Assembly: GCA_902531515.1 (NCBI GenBank)
Contig: CACAEJ010000008.1
Coordinates: 1-64,000, forward strand
Length of the DNA: 64,000 nucleotides
Direction of reading: 5' to 3'
Source of the DNA: an uncultured Pseudohongiella sp.
GTDB lineage: Bacteria; Pseudomonadota; Gammaproteobacteria; Pseudomonadales; Pseudohongiellaceae
Shown: piece by piece, positions 1-10,009 of the stretch
Numbering within the stretch: position 1 is the first letter of the stretch
Layout: each line of letters starts with the position of its first letter
Notes under the pieces: generated by a model
Told to the model about the DNA's origin: nothing
What the model saw: only the letters and a program-made list of their open reading frames with translations
Database searches by the model: none
Position numbers and translations under genes: made by a program

Positions 1-240
1 CAGCGCTTTACATTGCATAGTTCAGCCACCAGTAAATGCTTTGGGAAAAAAAGCAATCACTACGGGCTTGTCCCCAACAAATTGTGACAGGGAATAGGTT
101 TCCCCATCCGAACCCTGCAAGCTGAAATCAGGCGCTTTATCACCTACTTCAAGTGCCGCAGCAAACTGACTTCCGAGAGCCAAAATTACTGTCAACAAGG
201 GCAGTAGGACTCGAGGCAGCCTATTAGCAAATTGAGACAT
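1..240 (-). CDS. Exported peroxiredoxin (AhpC/TSA family), probable selenoprotein with in-frame TGA at 22..24; truncated by window edge
   Basis: Signal peptide, then [23 protein letters not shown]...[13 protein letters not shown]-[TGA]-TMQCKAL. The reading frame stays open from the TGA to base 1 and the TGA aligns with the peroxidatic Cys of the Bcp-type protein at 36259 ([19 protein letters not shown]). Confidence 0.85.
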
Positions 241-394
241 AATCTCCTCCAGTAAACAATTTTAGATCAACCCTCCTAATCACGCGGGTCGACGGATTCT
301 TTTGTACCTCTTGTAGCAAAAAAATTCCACCAAATTCTCTGAGAATCCGGTTATTAAGTAGTATAAATGTTTTTTACGAAAAATACGCTCTATT

Positions 395-1399
395 TCAGAA
401 CAAATAAGGTCTATCGGAACCACGCAGCAACCGTTCTGATTCCATGACTAGCTCACTGATTTGTATATCTATATTCTGCTTTTCAGCATCAGTTAATTCA
501 GAATTGTTATTTCTTATATTTTCCAACTTACCGATAGACCGAGATACGGCTCTAGTATGCCGACTAACAGCAAAACGCTTGGCCTCTCTTTGAGATTGAC
601 GATATCGAGGATTTTCTACTTGAACTGCATAACATTGACGGACTACCTGGCCGCGCGAGTTTGGTATATTTCGACACCTGGTCTGATTAATGAAGGGACT
701 CGCGGTACCTTGAAAATTGGTATAGGGCACTGAAGCAATATAGCGTGCGAGCGTCATGTCAACTTGAGTCTTAGTATAGAGCACATTTAGTAAGCTCCTG
801 TTCTGAAGCCCAGCTTCTTGCTCAACTTTTCCAATGACGCGGTTATAGAAACTACTTACTTCTCCTGCCGTTAACACGAGGGATTGGCCAGATTGATTGA
901 ACAAATTTTCTCGTATTACTCGCAACTTCCACGCACCGTAAGACTGAACCGAATTGAGATATCCAGTATCCACTGGTGCGAAAACCCTGCTCGAAATTAG
1001 ATACTCTAGCTCATGAAAATCATCAGCTGACCGCCATTCTTCCGTCTTTATTTTATTCTCTATCAGTAACCGCACGAGCGGAATTTGCTCCGCACTGTAA
1101 AGACCCGTATTGATCCGCGCAACTTGAAGAGCATCTAAAAAAAGGGTAGAGGCAGTATCATAATCCTCTATTTCGCTGTGAAGCGCAGCAAGGCTGTAGT
1201 ATGCCTCGATAAGAGACTGATCATAGATTCCTATCGTGCTTTGAATTTCTTCGATGCCAGCTTGATGAGCTCCAATCTCACGGCTGATCTCTAACGCTCT
1301 TTCCTCAGAAATTTCGGATGACTGTTCCTCTTGATCTCTGTTTTGGGCATAGAGACCGGAACACATAAAAAGAGCCAGCGCGAAGCTGAACATCTTCAA
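395..1399 (-). CDS. Secreted TPR-like repeat protein, function unknown
   Basis: 334-aa ORF, signal peptide, helical repeat segment SLIEAYYSLAALHSEIEDYDTASTLFLDALQVA. Confidence 0.6.
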   Translation of the reverse strand: MKMFSFALALFMCSGLYAQNRDQEEQSSEISEERALEISREIGAHQAGIEEIQSTIGIYDQSLIEAYYSLAALHSEIEDYDTASTLFLDALQVARINTGLYSAEQIPLVRLLIENKIKTEEWRSADDFHELEYLISSRVFAPVDTGYLNSVQSYGAWKLRVIRENLFNQSGQSLVLTAGEVSSFYNRVIGKVEQEAGLQNRSLLNVLYTKTQVDMTLARYIASVPYTNFQGTASPFINQTRCRNIPNSRGQVVRQCYAVQVENPRYRQSQREAKRFAVSRHTRAVSRSIGKLENIRNNNSELTDAEKQNIDIQISELVMESERLLRGSDRPYLF

Positions 1400-1466
1400 A
1401 GAAAACCTGGCAAAGTCTTTTCTTTTTTTGATAGGAATCTCTTAGGTACTAAATAATCAATGCTAG

Positions 1467-2474
1467 TTAAAAGGTTGCTATTGGATTCAGCGGAGAACCG
1501 GTGCCTCCGTTGACTCGCAGTGGCGCCGTTGTGAAGAGAAACTCAACCCTTTCGTGGAGATAAGCCTCCTCGGCAACAGCCTTTAGGTCTAGATTATCCA
1601 AAATCGGCATTCCCAACGCTACGAGCACTAATGCATGTACGGGCTGTGGGAAGTTCGGCACACCTGATGGACGAACATCCAGCGCACTGTCACTTCCAAT
1701 TATGGCTATATCGCGTTCTTTGAACCATGCAACTGCCGAAGCATGTAAGCCCGCCGAATCCTGCGAAAGATCCCAAGGGCCAACTGATTCTCGGCGCGAC
1801 CAGCGCCCTGTCCGAATCAGAACAACGTCACCTTTTCCAATTGTAATCCCATACTCTTCTTCCCACTCATCAAGCCATTCGGTTGTAATTGCAGTGCCAT
1901 TTTCCAGCCACTCGACACCTCTAAGCCTCGGAAAATCCATGATAATTCCTCGACCAAAGATTCCGTTCGCGAACGAAGTGATTGCAAGTTGAGCGCAACC
2001 TTCTGCCGTTACCTCATCTTCAGAGTATCCGTTATACATGGTTCCAAACTGGAACCTGTGACAAAGGGCATCTAGATGTGAGTGAGCATATCCATGATAA
2101 CTAACACCTAAAAAATCGCCAGACCAGGGCCCTGGGCTCGAACCCACTGACGTCATTCGATGATCATAAGGGTTTCCGTTGTCTGCAGCCTCTTCGGTGA
2201 GAACTTCATGCGCCATTGAAACAGACACACCTGTCTCGACGAGTCCCGCAGACGCAATCCTTGTCTCGGTGGTAATGTGATTCACTGTCCCCATTTGGTC
2301 GTTATCTCCCCACCTACCCCAGTTCGACAAAGTTTCAAACCACCCATTTACCTCATCCAAAGTTAGGCTTTCTTGACCGGTAGTCGTCCCACTTCCTAAG
2401 CTGAATGATAGATAGAAAATTGTAATAGCGATATTTGGAGGAATTTTGATGATCATTTTTGTACCCTCTATCAA
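1467..2474 (-). CDS. Cyclase family protein (kynurenine formamidase-like), exported
   Basis: NWGRWGDNDQMGTVNHIT and HGYAHSHLDALCHRF metal-site-like motif typical of the cyclase family. Confidence 0.8.
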   Translation of the reverse strand: MIEGTKMIIKIPPNIAITIFYLSFSLGSGTTTGQESLTLDEVNGWFETLSNWGRWGDNDQMGTVNHITTETRIASAGLVETGVSVSMAHEVLTEEAADNGNPYDHRMTSVGSSPGPWSGDFLGVSYHGYAHSHLDALCHRFQFGTMYNGYSEDEVTAEGCAQLAITSFANGIFGRGIIMDFPRLRGVEWLENGTAITTEWLDEWEEEYGITIGKGDVVLIRTGRWSRRESVGPWDLSQDSAGLHASAVAWFKERDIAIIGSDSALDVRPSGVPNFPQPVHALVLVALGMPILDNLDLKAVAEEAYLHERVEFLFTTAPLRVNGGTGSPLNPIATF

Positions 2475-2803
2475 TTTAAATAATTGGTCTTTAGGTGTAA
2501 ATCATAGGCAATCGGAACGTAAAGCTAAATAGGCATTTTAAATTCAACCATGTTGTGAGTGAAGAAAGATTTTCGCTCCGTTCTCAGAAACTTGTGCTAT
2601 TGCATCTTCAGTAACACAGCCGTTTACTCTTAAAATTCGTGAATTAATGAGTAATGCCCATACTAAATTAGTATTTTTCATATAATTTACATAGATATGT
2701 CGACATGACAAAATCGCTTAGCTGGGTTAACCTCGAGACTAAACATATCAAAAAGGCTGACCAATTACTCGGCATAGGCCGAACTTAAACAGGAGCACTG
2801 AAA

Positions 2804-4789
2804 ATGATAAGAAAGGAACAGTTCTCTAATTTCACCTTAAGGGCAGTTAATCATCTAATAGCCTTCAGTTTCGGGCTCAGTCTCACTGGTTTATTGATTG
2901 CACAAGACACTGTGGAATGGACCACACTAGGCAACGATTTCGCCCATACTCGTTCAACTCCAGCAACTCAAATAACGCCTCAGAATTTTGGAGAGCTAGA
3001 AGTTGCCTGGACCTGGGATGGTGCCAGTTTTGAGGCACAAAGCGGGCGCGCTACGCCAAGTTACATAAACGGTCGACTCTATACTGTTGCCGGGGCGCGG
3101 AGACATGTCGTTGCAATCGATCCAAAATCAGGAGCAACAATTTGGTCCTATCGAGAGCCCGATACCGGGCGCTGGGATTACTCGATGCGCGCTGACTACG
3201 GAAAAGGTGTGGGTTACGCAAATATCGACGGACGAGATGTCATTTATATAATATCGCCAGGATTTTTCTTGACTGCACTGGACGCTGAAACAGGTCGTCC
3301 CCTAGAAGGTTTTGGCGAGCCAGTCCCAGTTGAGGGTTTTCCCCAAACTGGGGTCGTCGATCTTCTTAAAGATTTAGGTCATCCTTATGATCCCTATGAA
3401 GGTATTCCTCTCGAGAGAGGTTACATTACATCCTCATCTCCTCCAATAATTGTTAACGATGTTGTGGTAGTCGGCAATTCAGCAGAGCAAGGCTACCACC
3501 AATCACGCATCGAAAACGTCCCCGGTGATATTCTGGGATACGACGCTCGCAGCGGAGAATTCCTGTGGAAGTTCAATGTAATTCCGCAACCCGGAGAGTA
3601 TGGACACGAAACCTGGCAAAACGACTCTTGGCAGTACACCGGAGATATTTCTTCTTGGGCTCCAATTTCAGCGGACCCAGAATTGGGACAAGTTTTTATT
3701 CCAACCAATGGCGTAACAATCGACTACTATGGAGGCCACCACCCTGGCGACAATCTATACGGCACCAGCCTAATTTCTCTAGATGCGAGAACTGGCGAGC
3801 GGGTATGGCATTTCCAAATGGTTCATCACGATATTTGGAACTTTGATACGCCAACTGCACCGATCCTGTTGGATACAGACGCAGGACCCATAGTAGCGCA
3901 AGCAACCAAACAGGGATATGTCTACGTGTTCAATAGAGAAACTGGGGAGCCGATCTGGCCGATTGAGGAGGTAGAAATGCCACCATCAACTGTACCCGGA
4001 GAGCAACTATCCGCGACACAGCCAATTCCTACAAAACCTGACGCCTTTGAGTACACAGGATCGAACGAGGAACTCCTAGTAGATTTTACGCCGGAACTGA
4101 AAAGGCAGGCCCTTCAGGCTGTAGCAGAATTTCAAATGGGCCCGCTGTTTAACCCACCTATGCGCGCCAATGACCCGTCTGGCAAACAGGCAGCCTTGAT
4201 GTGTCCAACAGGTGCCGTCAACATTACTCACCCACCTGTCGCTGACCCTGAGTCTGGAGTAATGTACATTATGTCGCGCTACAGTTGCGGTTCACGGCGA
4301 CTAGTCTCCGGAGAAGAAGCCGACACTTACTACGACGAACCAACGGGAGTGACGCTCTCCCGCTTCGCTGCCGCGAGCGGAGGACCATCTCCGCGCCATC
4401 CTGCGGGAATACCTCTCTGGAAACCACCATACAGTCGCATCACAGCCATTGATCTAAACTCTGGCGAGCATCTTTGGATGAAGCCTGCAGGATACACTCC
4501 TGACCGCATAAAAAACCTACCAGCACTTGATGGTGTGGATATAGGCAATACTGGATCGGGCGCAGTTGGGCAAATGGTGGCTACCGGTAACATGCTGATC
4601 TATAGCAACGTTTCAAGCGACGGAACACCGCACTTGTACGCACTCGATAAAAATACTGGAGAAGAACTTGCGAAAGTGGAAGTCCCGTCTGGAACTCGTT
4701 ACGGTATGAGCTCCTGGGTGCATGAGGGTAAGCAATACGTCATTCTCCAGACAGGAAGCACATTGACTGCCCTAGCGTTAACAAATTAA
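2804..4789 (+). CDS. PQQ-dependent (quinoprotein) dehydrogenase, exported
   Basis: Repeated beta-propeller tryptophan-docking segments (ALDAETGRPL, SLDARTGERVWHFQMVHHDIWNFD, VYVFNRETGEPIWPIEE, ALDKNTGEELAKVEVPSG). Confidence 0.88.
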   Translation: MIRKEQFSNFTLRAVNHLIAFSFGLSLTGLLIAQDTVEWTTLGNDFAHTRSTPATQITPQNFGELEVAWTWDGASFEAQSGRATPSYINGRLYTVAGARRHVVAIDPKSGATIWSYREPDTGRWDYSMRADYGKGVGYANIDGRDVIYIISPGFFLTALDAETGRPLEGFGEPVPVEGFPQTGVVDLLKDLGHPYDPYEGIPLERGYITSSSPPIIVNDVVVVGNSAEQGYHQSRIENVPGDILGYDARSGEFLWKFNVIPQPGEYGHETWQNDSWQYTGDISSWAPISADPELGQVFIPTNGVTIDYYGGHHPGDNLYGTSLISLDARTGERVWHFQMVHHDIWNFDTPTAPILLDTDAGPIVAQATKQGYVYVFNRETGEPIWPIEEVEMPPSTVPGEQLSATQPIPTKPDAFEYTGSNEELLVDFTPELKRQALQAVAEFQMGPLFNPPMRANDPSGKQAALMCPTGAVNITHPPVADPESGVMYIMSRYSCGSRRLVSGEEADTYYDEPTGVTLSRFAAASGGPSPRHPAGIPLWKPPYSRITAIDLNSGEHLWMKPAGYTPDRIKNLPALDGVDIGNTGSGAVGQMVATGNMLIYSNVSSDGTPHLYALDKNTGEELAKVEVPSGTRYGMSSWVHEGKQYVILQTGSTLTALALTN

Positions 4790-4808
4790 CAATACGAGGG
4801 AGAAAAAA

Positions 4809-5462
4809 ATGAAGAAAACCTTAATTTATACATCAGCAGCTCTAGTGACATGCGCCGTTACTTTTTCAACGATCAATTCGCAGCAGAATGAGATGAGCTT
4901 TTTCATAACTAGCATGGGCTCCGGAGACGGTGCTAATTTAGGGGGTCTTGCTGGAGCTGATGCCCATTGCGCTTCTTTAGCAGCAGCGGCGGACTCTAGC
5001 GGGAGGACATGGCGCGCTTATCTGAGTACTCATGCTACAGCCAATTCTCCTGCGGTGAATGCAAGAGATCGAATTGGTTTTGGTCCTTGGTACAATTCCG
5101 ATGGTGTAGAAGCCGCGTCAAACTTGAATGTCCTCCATGGACCAAACAATAACCTGAACAAGCAAGTGTCTTTAACCGAAAATGGCGATGTCGTTTTAGG
5201 TCGCGGGGATACCCCAAACCAACATGATATTTTAACTGGCTCAACCCTGGACGGTCGCACAGTTGATGATGGAACTAACCATACCTGCAATAATTGGACG
5301 AGCAATGGATCAGGTTCAGCTCACGTTGGTCATTTTGACAGAACGGGCGGTGGCCAAAATCCAACCTCCTGGAATAGCGCTCACGGCTCTCGTGGTTGTA
5401 GCCAAGAAGATTTAGTGGGAACTGGTGGAAACGGCTATTTTTACTGTTTTGCGATAGACTAG
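4809..5462 (+). CDS. Secreted protein with C-type-lectin/endostatin-fold-like domain
   Basis: Signal peptide; FFITSMGSGDGANLGGLAGADAHCASLA...GRTWRAYLST...RDRIGFGPWYNSDGV pattern. Confidence 0.6.
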   Translation: MKKTLIYTSAALVTCAVTFSTINSQQNEMSFFITSMGSGDGANLGGLAGADAHCASLAAAADSSGRTWRAYLSTHATANSPAVNARDRIGFGPWYNSDGVEAASNLNVLHGPNNNLNKQVSLTENGDVVLGRGDTPNQHDILTGSTLDGRTVDDGTNHTCNNWTSNGSGSAHVGHFDRTGGGQNPTSWNSAHGSRGCSQEDLVGTGGNGYFYCFAID

Positions 5463-5491
5463 CCGCAGAACTGATCAACTTCAATTTGTAC

Positions 5492-5525
5492 AATGGTGTA
5501 GCTAAACTTTAGCTACACCATTTTT
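5492..5525 (+). terminator. Rho-independent terminator
   Basis: Perfect 14-bp stem AATGGTGTAGCTAA / TTAGCTACACCATT (5492-5505 / 5509-5522), 3-nt loop, followed by T-run. Confidence 0.9.
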
Positions 5526-5546
5526 ACTTTAAGGATTAGCGTAATT

Positions 5547-6170
5547 ATGAAGCTATACGGTATGCAACAATCCAGATCATTTAGATGTCTTTGGGCCCTG
5601 GAGGAAAGTGGATTGGAGTATGACTACATACCAATTAAATTAAGAGTTAGCGAGGAGGAACCCGATAGTGCCCAAAATCCAGCCTATCTTTCCATTAATG
5701 TTCAAGGGAAGGTACCGACTTTAGTTGATGGTGAAATGATACTGACCGAAAGTGTCGCTATACTCAATCATATTGGGCGAAGTGCACCCGAATCGGGATT
5801 ACTCCCACTAGACAACATAAGGATACAAGCAAAGCATGATGAGCTCGTATCTTTTGTCTTGGCTGAGCTTGAGCAACCGCTTTGGAGTAAAGGTAAACAC
5901 ACTTTTGCACTTCCTGAAGAGCAGCGTATACCTGCAATGTTAGAAACCGCTAAATTCGAATTTGCAAAAGCTGTGCACACTCTCGAGCATCTTATTAACG
6001 AGAATGAATTTGCGGTTGCTGAAAAATTTAGTATCGTAGACATCTTACTAGCACAAACTTTTAATTGGGCAATGAGGTTTGAATTCGATGTGCCTAAAAG
6101 GTTTGTTGACCTGAGAGACAACCACTATAAGAGGCCCTCCGCAGAGCGCGCGCTTAAACTAGTGAGCTAA
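5547..6170 (+). CDS. Glutathione S-transferase family protein
   Basis: MKLYGMQQSRSFRCLWALEESGLEYDYIPIKL...GKVPTLVDGEMILTESVAILNHI. Confidence 0.85.
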   Translation: MKLYGMQQSRSFRCLWALEESGLEYDYIPIKLRVSEEEPDSAQNPAYLSINVQGKVPTLVDGEMILTESVAILNHIGRSAPESGLLPLDNIRIQAKHDELVSFVLAELEQPLWSKGKHTFALPEEQRIPAMLETAKFEFAKAVHTLEHLINENEFAVAEKFSIVDILLAQTFNWAMRFEFDVPKRFVDLRDNHYKRPSAERALKLVS

Positions 6171-7198
6171 TGATGAGAATACTGAGTCTAGTTCTCTTTT
6201 ATAGCCTAGTCGTTGGAAATTCTGCAGCGCAGATTGCTTCTTTCGAATTGTCGTCGGACAGCGATCTAGACTACTTCTTAAAACAAGCTTTCTTCGCAAA
6301 GACCAGTGCGGATCGAGTCGCATTGAATCATATAGGGATTGAGAGTAAGAAAGCGGAGAGTGGATACCTAGTCACGGCAGTCCTTGAAGGATATCCAGCA
6401 CACACGCACGATATCCGCAGAGGCGATATTATCAAGCTTGTAGACGGACGCCCTTTTCACCCAATCGAATCGTTCAATTTTGAAAAAGATAATGACGGGC
6501 ATTTTTTACCGACCAATCGCAAACACAAGCTTACCGTTTTTAGGTCGAATGATTCTATAGAGCTTTCTATGGTGCCGGTCTTTGAAAATTTGTTTGACAG
6601 CTATCGGTCTGCAACTTCAAATTCAGTTTTAGAGTTCTCGGCAGGTAATAAAACTATAGGGTACATAAGGTTTTGGGCGCTTAGCCGTTCCACGCACGAT
6701 ATCATTAATTATCAAAATCTGTTAGCTGAGCTCGATGATACTGATGGAATAATATTTGATTTGCGAAATGGCTTAGGTTTTTTGGCCCCCCAACACCTAG
6801 ATTTGATTTTTCCTGACCGCACCAACTACTTCTCCTATTCGAATCCTAGTGGCACTCTAAACGACTTTTCAAAGACCTCACCAAGTTCTGATGTCAACGC
6901 CTACCGCAAACCCATTGCCGTCTTGATTAATGAAGGCACCCGCGGAGGAACTGAGTTATTAGCGTACCAATTGGATAAATTGCAACGAGTTATTAGTTTA
7001 GGTGAGGCAACTCGCGGTGAGATTAGTCATTACTTCCTAGAAGGTGGTGTCCGAAAAGAATCGTTAGAGATAGATGGACAGGTATTTAACAACCATTCAA
7101 TAAGCCCTGAACAAATTATCATTTATCCTTATGAAAATACCGAGCGCGGAGATCCGCAGTTCGACGCAGCAATTAATGCTCTTCTTGGAATCATTTAA
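6170..7198 (+). CDS. Exported PDZ / S41-like (C-terminal processing) peptidase-related protein
   Basis: PDZ-like AVLEGYPAHTHDIRRGDIIKLVDGRPF; S41-like GYIRFWAL...DGIIFDLRNGLG, PIAVLINEGTRGGTELLAYQL. Confidence 0.6.
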   Translation: MMRILSLVLFYSLVVGNSAAQIASFELSSDSDLDYFLKQAFFAKTSADRVALNHIGIESKKAESGYLVTAVLEGYPAHTHDIRRGDIIKLVDGRPFHPIESFNFEKDNDGHFLPTNRKHKLTVFRSNDSIELSMVPVFENLFDSYRSATSNSVLEFSAGNKTIGYIRFWALSRSTHDIINYQNLLAELDDTDGIIFDLRNGLGFLAPQHLDLIFPDRTNYFSYSNPSGTLNDFSKTSPSSDVNAYRKPIAVLINEGTRGGTELLAYQLDKLQRVISLGEATRGEISHYFLEGGVRKESLEIDGQVFNNHSISPEQIIIYPYENTERGDPQFDAAINALLGII

Positions 7199-7206
7199 AA
7201 AAGAAC

Positions 7207-7980
7207 TCAAACGTTTTCCGGAGCCGGGTCTTTCCAAACTATATCTTGATAATTAAAACCCCTTTCGATAGTTGGTTTAATTACACGAAAATAAGGCGAG
7301 AGATCAAAGTCTCTAGGAGTAAAGTGTGTGAAATGACGCTTAGAATATAATTTTTCTCTTAACATTACATTGCCACTATTAGTAATCCTTGGCAATATCG
7401 GATAATCAATTTCTTGAAATGATTCTGCGATCAAGGTAGAGCAAATTGCTTTAGTCGGCTCGCCGCTACCAAGGGTAAGTAACTTCCTCCTGAATCGATT
7501 GGGAACCAGAGGCTTTTGAATTAAATAACGCGCGAGATCCAGAATGTTCTTTAAGTCATACTTATGTCCTAGTTTGGACTTGGCGTAATTGATCAATTTT
7601 GCTCTATCTTCGTTTTCTAGTTCTACCGGGCGACAAATTCGCAGATTATAGCCTGAGTAGTGTTCGAGACTAACCATTCGCACACCTTCCAGAAGGTCCG
7701 CCTCTAGAAGAGTAAGGTCTCTAACCCCCGATTCACTTCCTCCCAAATAAAGACACGCATGAGACCATGAAGACTGGGTAAGGTATTTTATCGCTGTGCT
7801 AATTCGTGTATCACCTTCTACCAAAACAATGTCGCCAGCCTCAAGCACAAAGGCTAAGTCCTCGAGCGGTATGTCGTCAAAACGCTGATAGCTTGGAGGA
7901 GACTTAGATAAGAAAGAGGCGAGTTTCTTGCCCAACCTGTGATTAAACATTGATATCATGGAGTTTCCCTCGCTTAACAA
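7207..7980 (-). CDS. YiiX/YebB-like NlpC/P60-type cysteine hydrolase
   Basis: LEAGDIVLVEGDTRISTAIKYLTQSSWSHACLYLGG; KAICSTLIAESFQ. Confidence 0.65.
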   Translation of the reverse strand: MLSEGNSMISMFNHRLGKKLASFLSKSPPSYQRFDDIPLEDLAFVLEAGDIVLVEGDTRISTAIKYLTQSSWSHACLYLGGSESGVRDLTLLEADLLEGVRMVSLEHYSGYNLRICRPVELENEDRAKLINYAKSKLGHKYDLKNILDLARYLIQKPLVPNRFRRKLLTLGSGEPTKAICSTLIAESFQEIDYPILPRITNSGNVMLREKLYSKRHFTHFTPRDFDLSPYFRVIKPTIERGFNYQDIVWKDPAPENV

Positions 7981-8140
7981 GCCAACCGGACATTATTAGT
8001 CATCGGCGTACATTAATTATCGTCTATTCGTGATAGAGCGGTTTGTCGGTTATACTACGCTTCCCCTTCCAATAGGAAATAACAGCAGCGTGTTTGTATC
8101 ATTAGATACTTATCATCCATAGTAGAGACAGGAGTAGGAA

Positions 8141-9568
8141 ATGAGTGCGGCATATAACAAGTTTTTCATAAACGGCGAATGGATAGAACCTGAGGGTCGA
8201 AAGACCCTTGAAGTTGTTAACCCGGCCACCGAGAAAGCATTTGCAACCATCAGTATGGGAAATAGGGATGATGTTGATCGCGCAGCGAAAGCTGCAAAAT
8301 CAGCCTTTGGTTCTTGGTCTAATTCCAGCATTGAAACACGAAAGGAAGTTATAAGTAAGATTATCGGTGGGCTAAAATCGCGAGGAGATGAAATGGCTAG
8401 TGCAATTTCATCGGAAATGGGCGCTCCAATGGGTCTGGCTAAAACCGCACAGCTAGGCAGTGGACTTGGCCACTTCATGAACGTATTAAACATTTTAGAA
8501 AATTTTGAGTTCGAAGAAGTCAGAGGCACAACGAAAATTGTTAAAGAACCCGCTGGAGTTTGTGGGTTCATCACTCCTTGGAATTGGCCCTTAAATCAGA
8601 TTGCCTGCAAAGTCGGTCCCGCCATAGCGGCTGGATGTACCATGGTTTTGAAACCAAGCGAGATCGCCCCGGTAAGTGCGTATATATTAACTGAAATTAT
8701 AGCTGAATCGGGACTGCCAGCTGGAGTATTCAATTTAGTCAACGGGGACGGGCCAACCGTGGGTGCATCAATTTCTGGCCACCCAGATATCGATTTGGTC
8801 TCGTTTACGGGCTCTACGCGCGCGGGCAGAGAAGTGGCGAAAGCTGCTGCCGATGGAATCAAGCGGGTTACTCAAGAGTTGGGTGGAAAATCCGCCAATA
8901 TAATCCTTGACGATGCCCCAGATTTCTCACGCGCAGTATCGGGGGGCGTCGCTGGCTGCTTTGGAAACAGCGGACAATCCTGCAATGCGCCAACCCGAAT
9001 GTTAGTGCCGCAATCGCGAATGGAAGAAGCAATAGAAGCAGCAAAAGCAGCTGCCGCGAAATCGGTTGTCGGAGACCCTTCTGCTGAAGGAACAAGATTA
9101 GGGCCTGTTGTAAGCGAAGTACAATTCAACAAGATTCAAGCTTTAATTAGAAAAGGTATCGATGAAGGCGCAGATTTGATTGCCGGCGGTCCAGCGCGCC
9201 CTGAAGGCATAGAAGCAGGTTATTTTGTGCGCCCCACAATATTTGCAAATGTCTCAAACGACATGACGATAGCTCGCGAAGAGATATTTGGCCCAGTACT
9301 ATCAATAATTGGATATAAAGACGATGATCACGCTGTCTCTATAGCTAATGATACCGATTATGGGCTTTCAGGTTACGTATCGGGAGAGCCCGACCACGCA
9401 CAAGCGATTGCTCGTAAATTACGTACAGGCAATGTCCATATCAACGGAGCGGGACCGGACTTTTCTGCACCATTCGGCGGCTATAAACAGTCTGGCAATG
9501 GTCGAGAGTGGGGCATTGAAGGTTTTGAAGAATTCTTAGAAACCAAGGCCATGATGGGTGCGGCATAA
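8141..9568 (+). CDS. NAD(P)-dependent aldehyde dehydrogenase
   Basis: VTQELGGKSANIILDDAPD, GNSGQSCNAPTRMLV catalytic Cys, EEIFGPVLSI. Confidence 0.95.
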   Translation: MSAAYNKFFINGEWIEPEGRKTLEVVNPATEKAFATISMGNRDDVDRAAKAAKSAFGSWSNSSIETRKEVISKIIGGLKSRGDEMASAISSEMGAPMGLAKTAQLGSGLGHFMNVLNILENFEFEEVRGTTKIVKEPAGVCGFITPWNWPLNQIACKVGPAIAAGCTMVLKPSEIAPVSAYILTEIIAESGLPAGVFNLVNGDGPTVGASISGHPDIDLVSFTGSTRAGREVAKAAADGIKRVTQELGGKSANIILDDAPDFSRAVSGGVAGCFGNSGQSCNAPTRMLVPQSRMEEAIEAAKAAAAKSVVGDPSAEGTRLGPVVSEVQFNKIQALIRKGIDEGADLIAGGPARPEGIEAGYFVRPTIFANVSNDMTIAREEIFGPVLSIIGYKDDDHAVSIANDTDYGLSGYVSGEPDHAQAIARKLRTGNVHINGAGPDFSAPFGGYKQSGNGREWGIEGFEEFLETKAMMGAA

Positions 9569-9589
9569 GAAATAGAATAGAGGCCAATT

Positions 9590-9994
9590 ATGGGAATGGA
9601 AGTACAAAAACGGGCAATTGATATTGGAATCATTGCTAAAGATATAGAAGCGATGATGACTTTTTATGGCAACGTCTTAAGTCTCGAGCTTGAGGCCTCC
9701 ATACCCATGCCCGGTGGCGGAACCATGAATCGGTTCAAAGTCGGTGATAGCATAATTAAAGTAATTGAACTCGAACCATCGGCGCCTGCTGAGTCTCCCC
9801 CCGGAGGTATTAGGGGCGCCACCGGTTATCGATACTGGACAATTCACACTCCAAACCTGGCAAGTGTGGTTAAAAAAATTGAGGACAGCGGCTATAAGGT
9901 TGTGGTTCCTGCGAAGGTAATACGTGAAGGGATAACTATAGCGATAGTCGCCGATCCGGACGGCAATTGGGTAGAGTTGCTAGAAAGTAGTTAG
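9590..9994 (+). CDS. VOC family (glyoxalase-like) protein
   Basis: DIGIIAKDIEAMMTFYGNVLSLELEAS...AIVADPDGNWVELLE. Confidence 0.85.
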   Translation: MGMEVQKRAIDIGIIAKDIEAMMTFYGNVLSLELEASIPMPGGGTMNRFKVGDSIIKVIELEPSAPAESPPGGIRGATGYRYWTIHTPNLASVVKKIEDSGYKVVVPAKVIREGITIAIVADPDGNWVELLESS

Positions 9995-10009
9995 ATTATT
10001 AAAGTCCCC

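Noticed and set aside
22-240. Reading the 72-aa ORF as a simple truncated or pseudogene peroxiredoxin
   Set aside because: The frame resumes with the expected TxxC motif right after a single TGA at the catalytic position; selenocysteine explains this better. The window is too short for certainty.
3565-3846. Overlapping ORFs within the PQQ dehydrogenase
   Set aside because: Alternative frames of a clear quinoprotein gene, no motif support.
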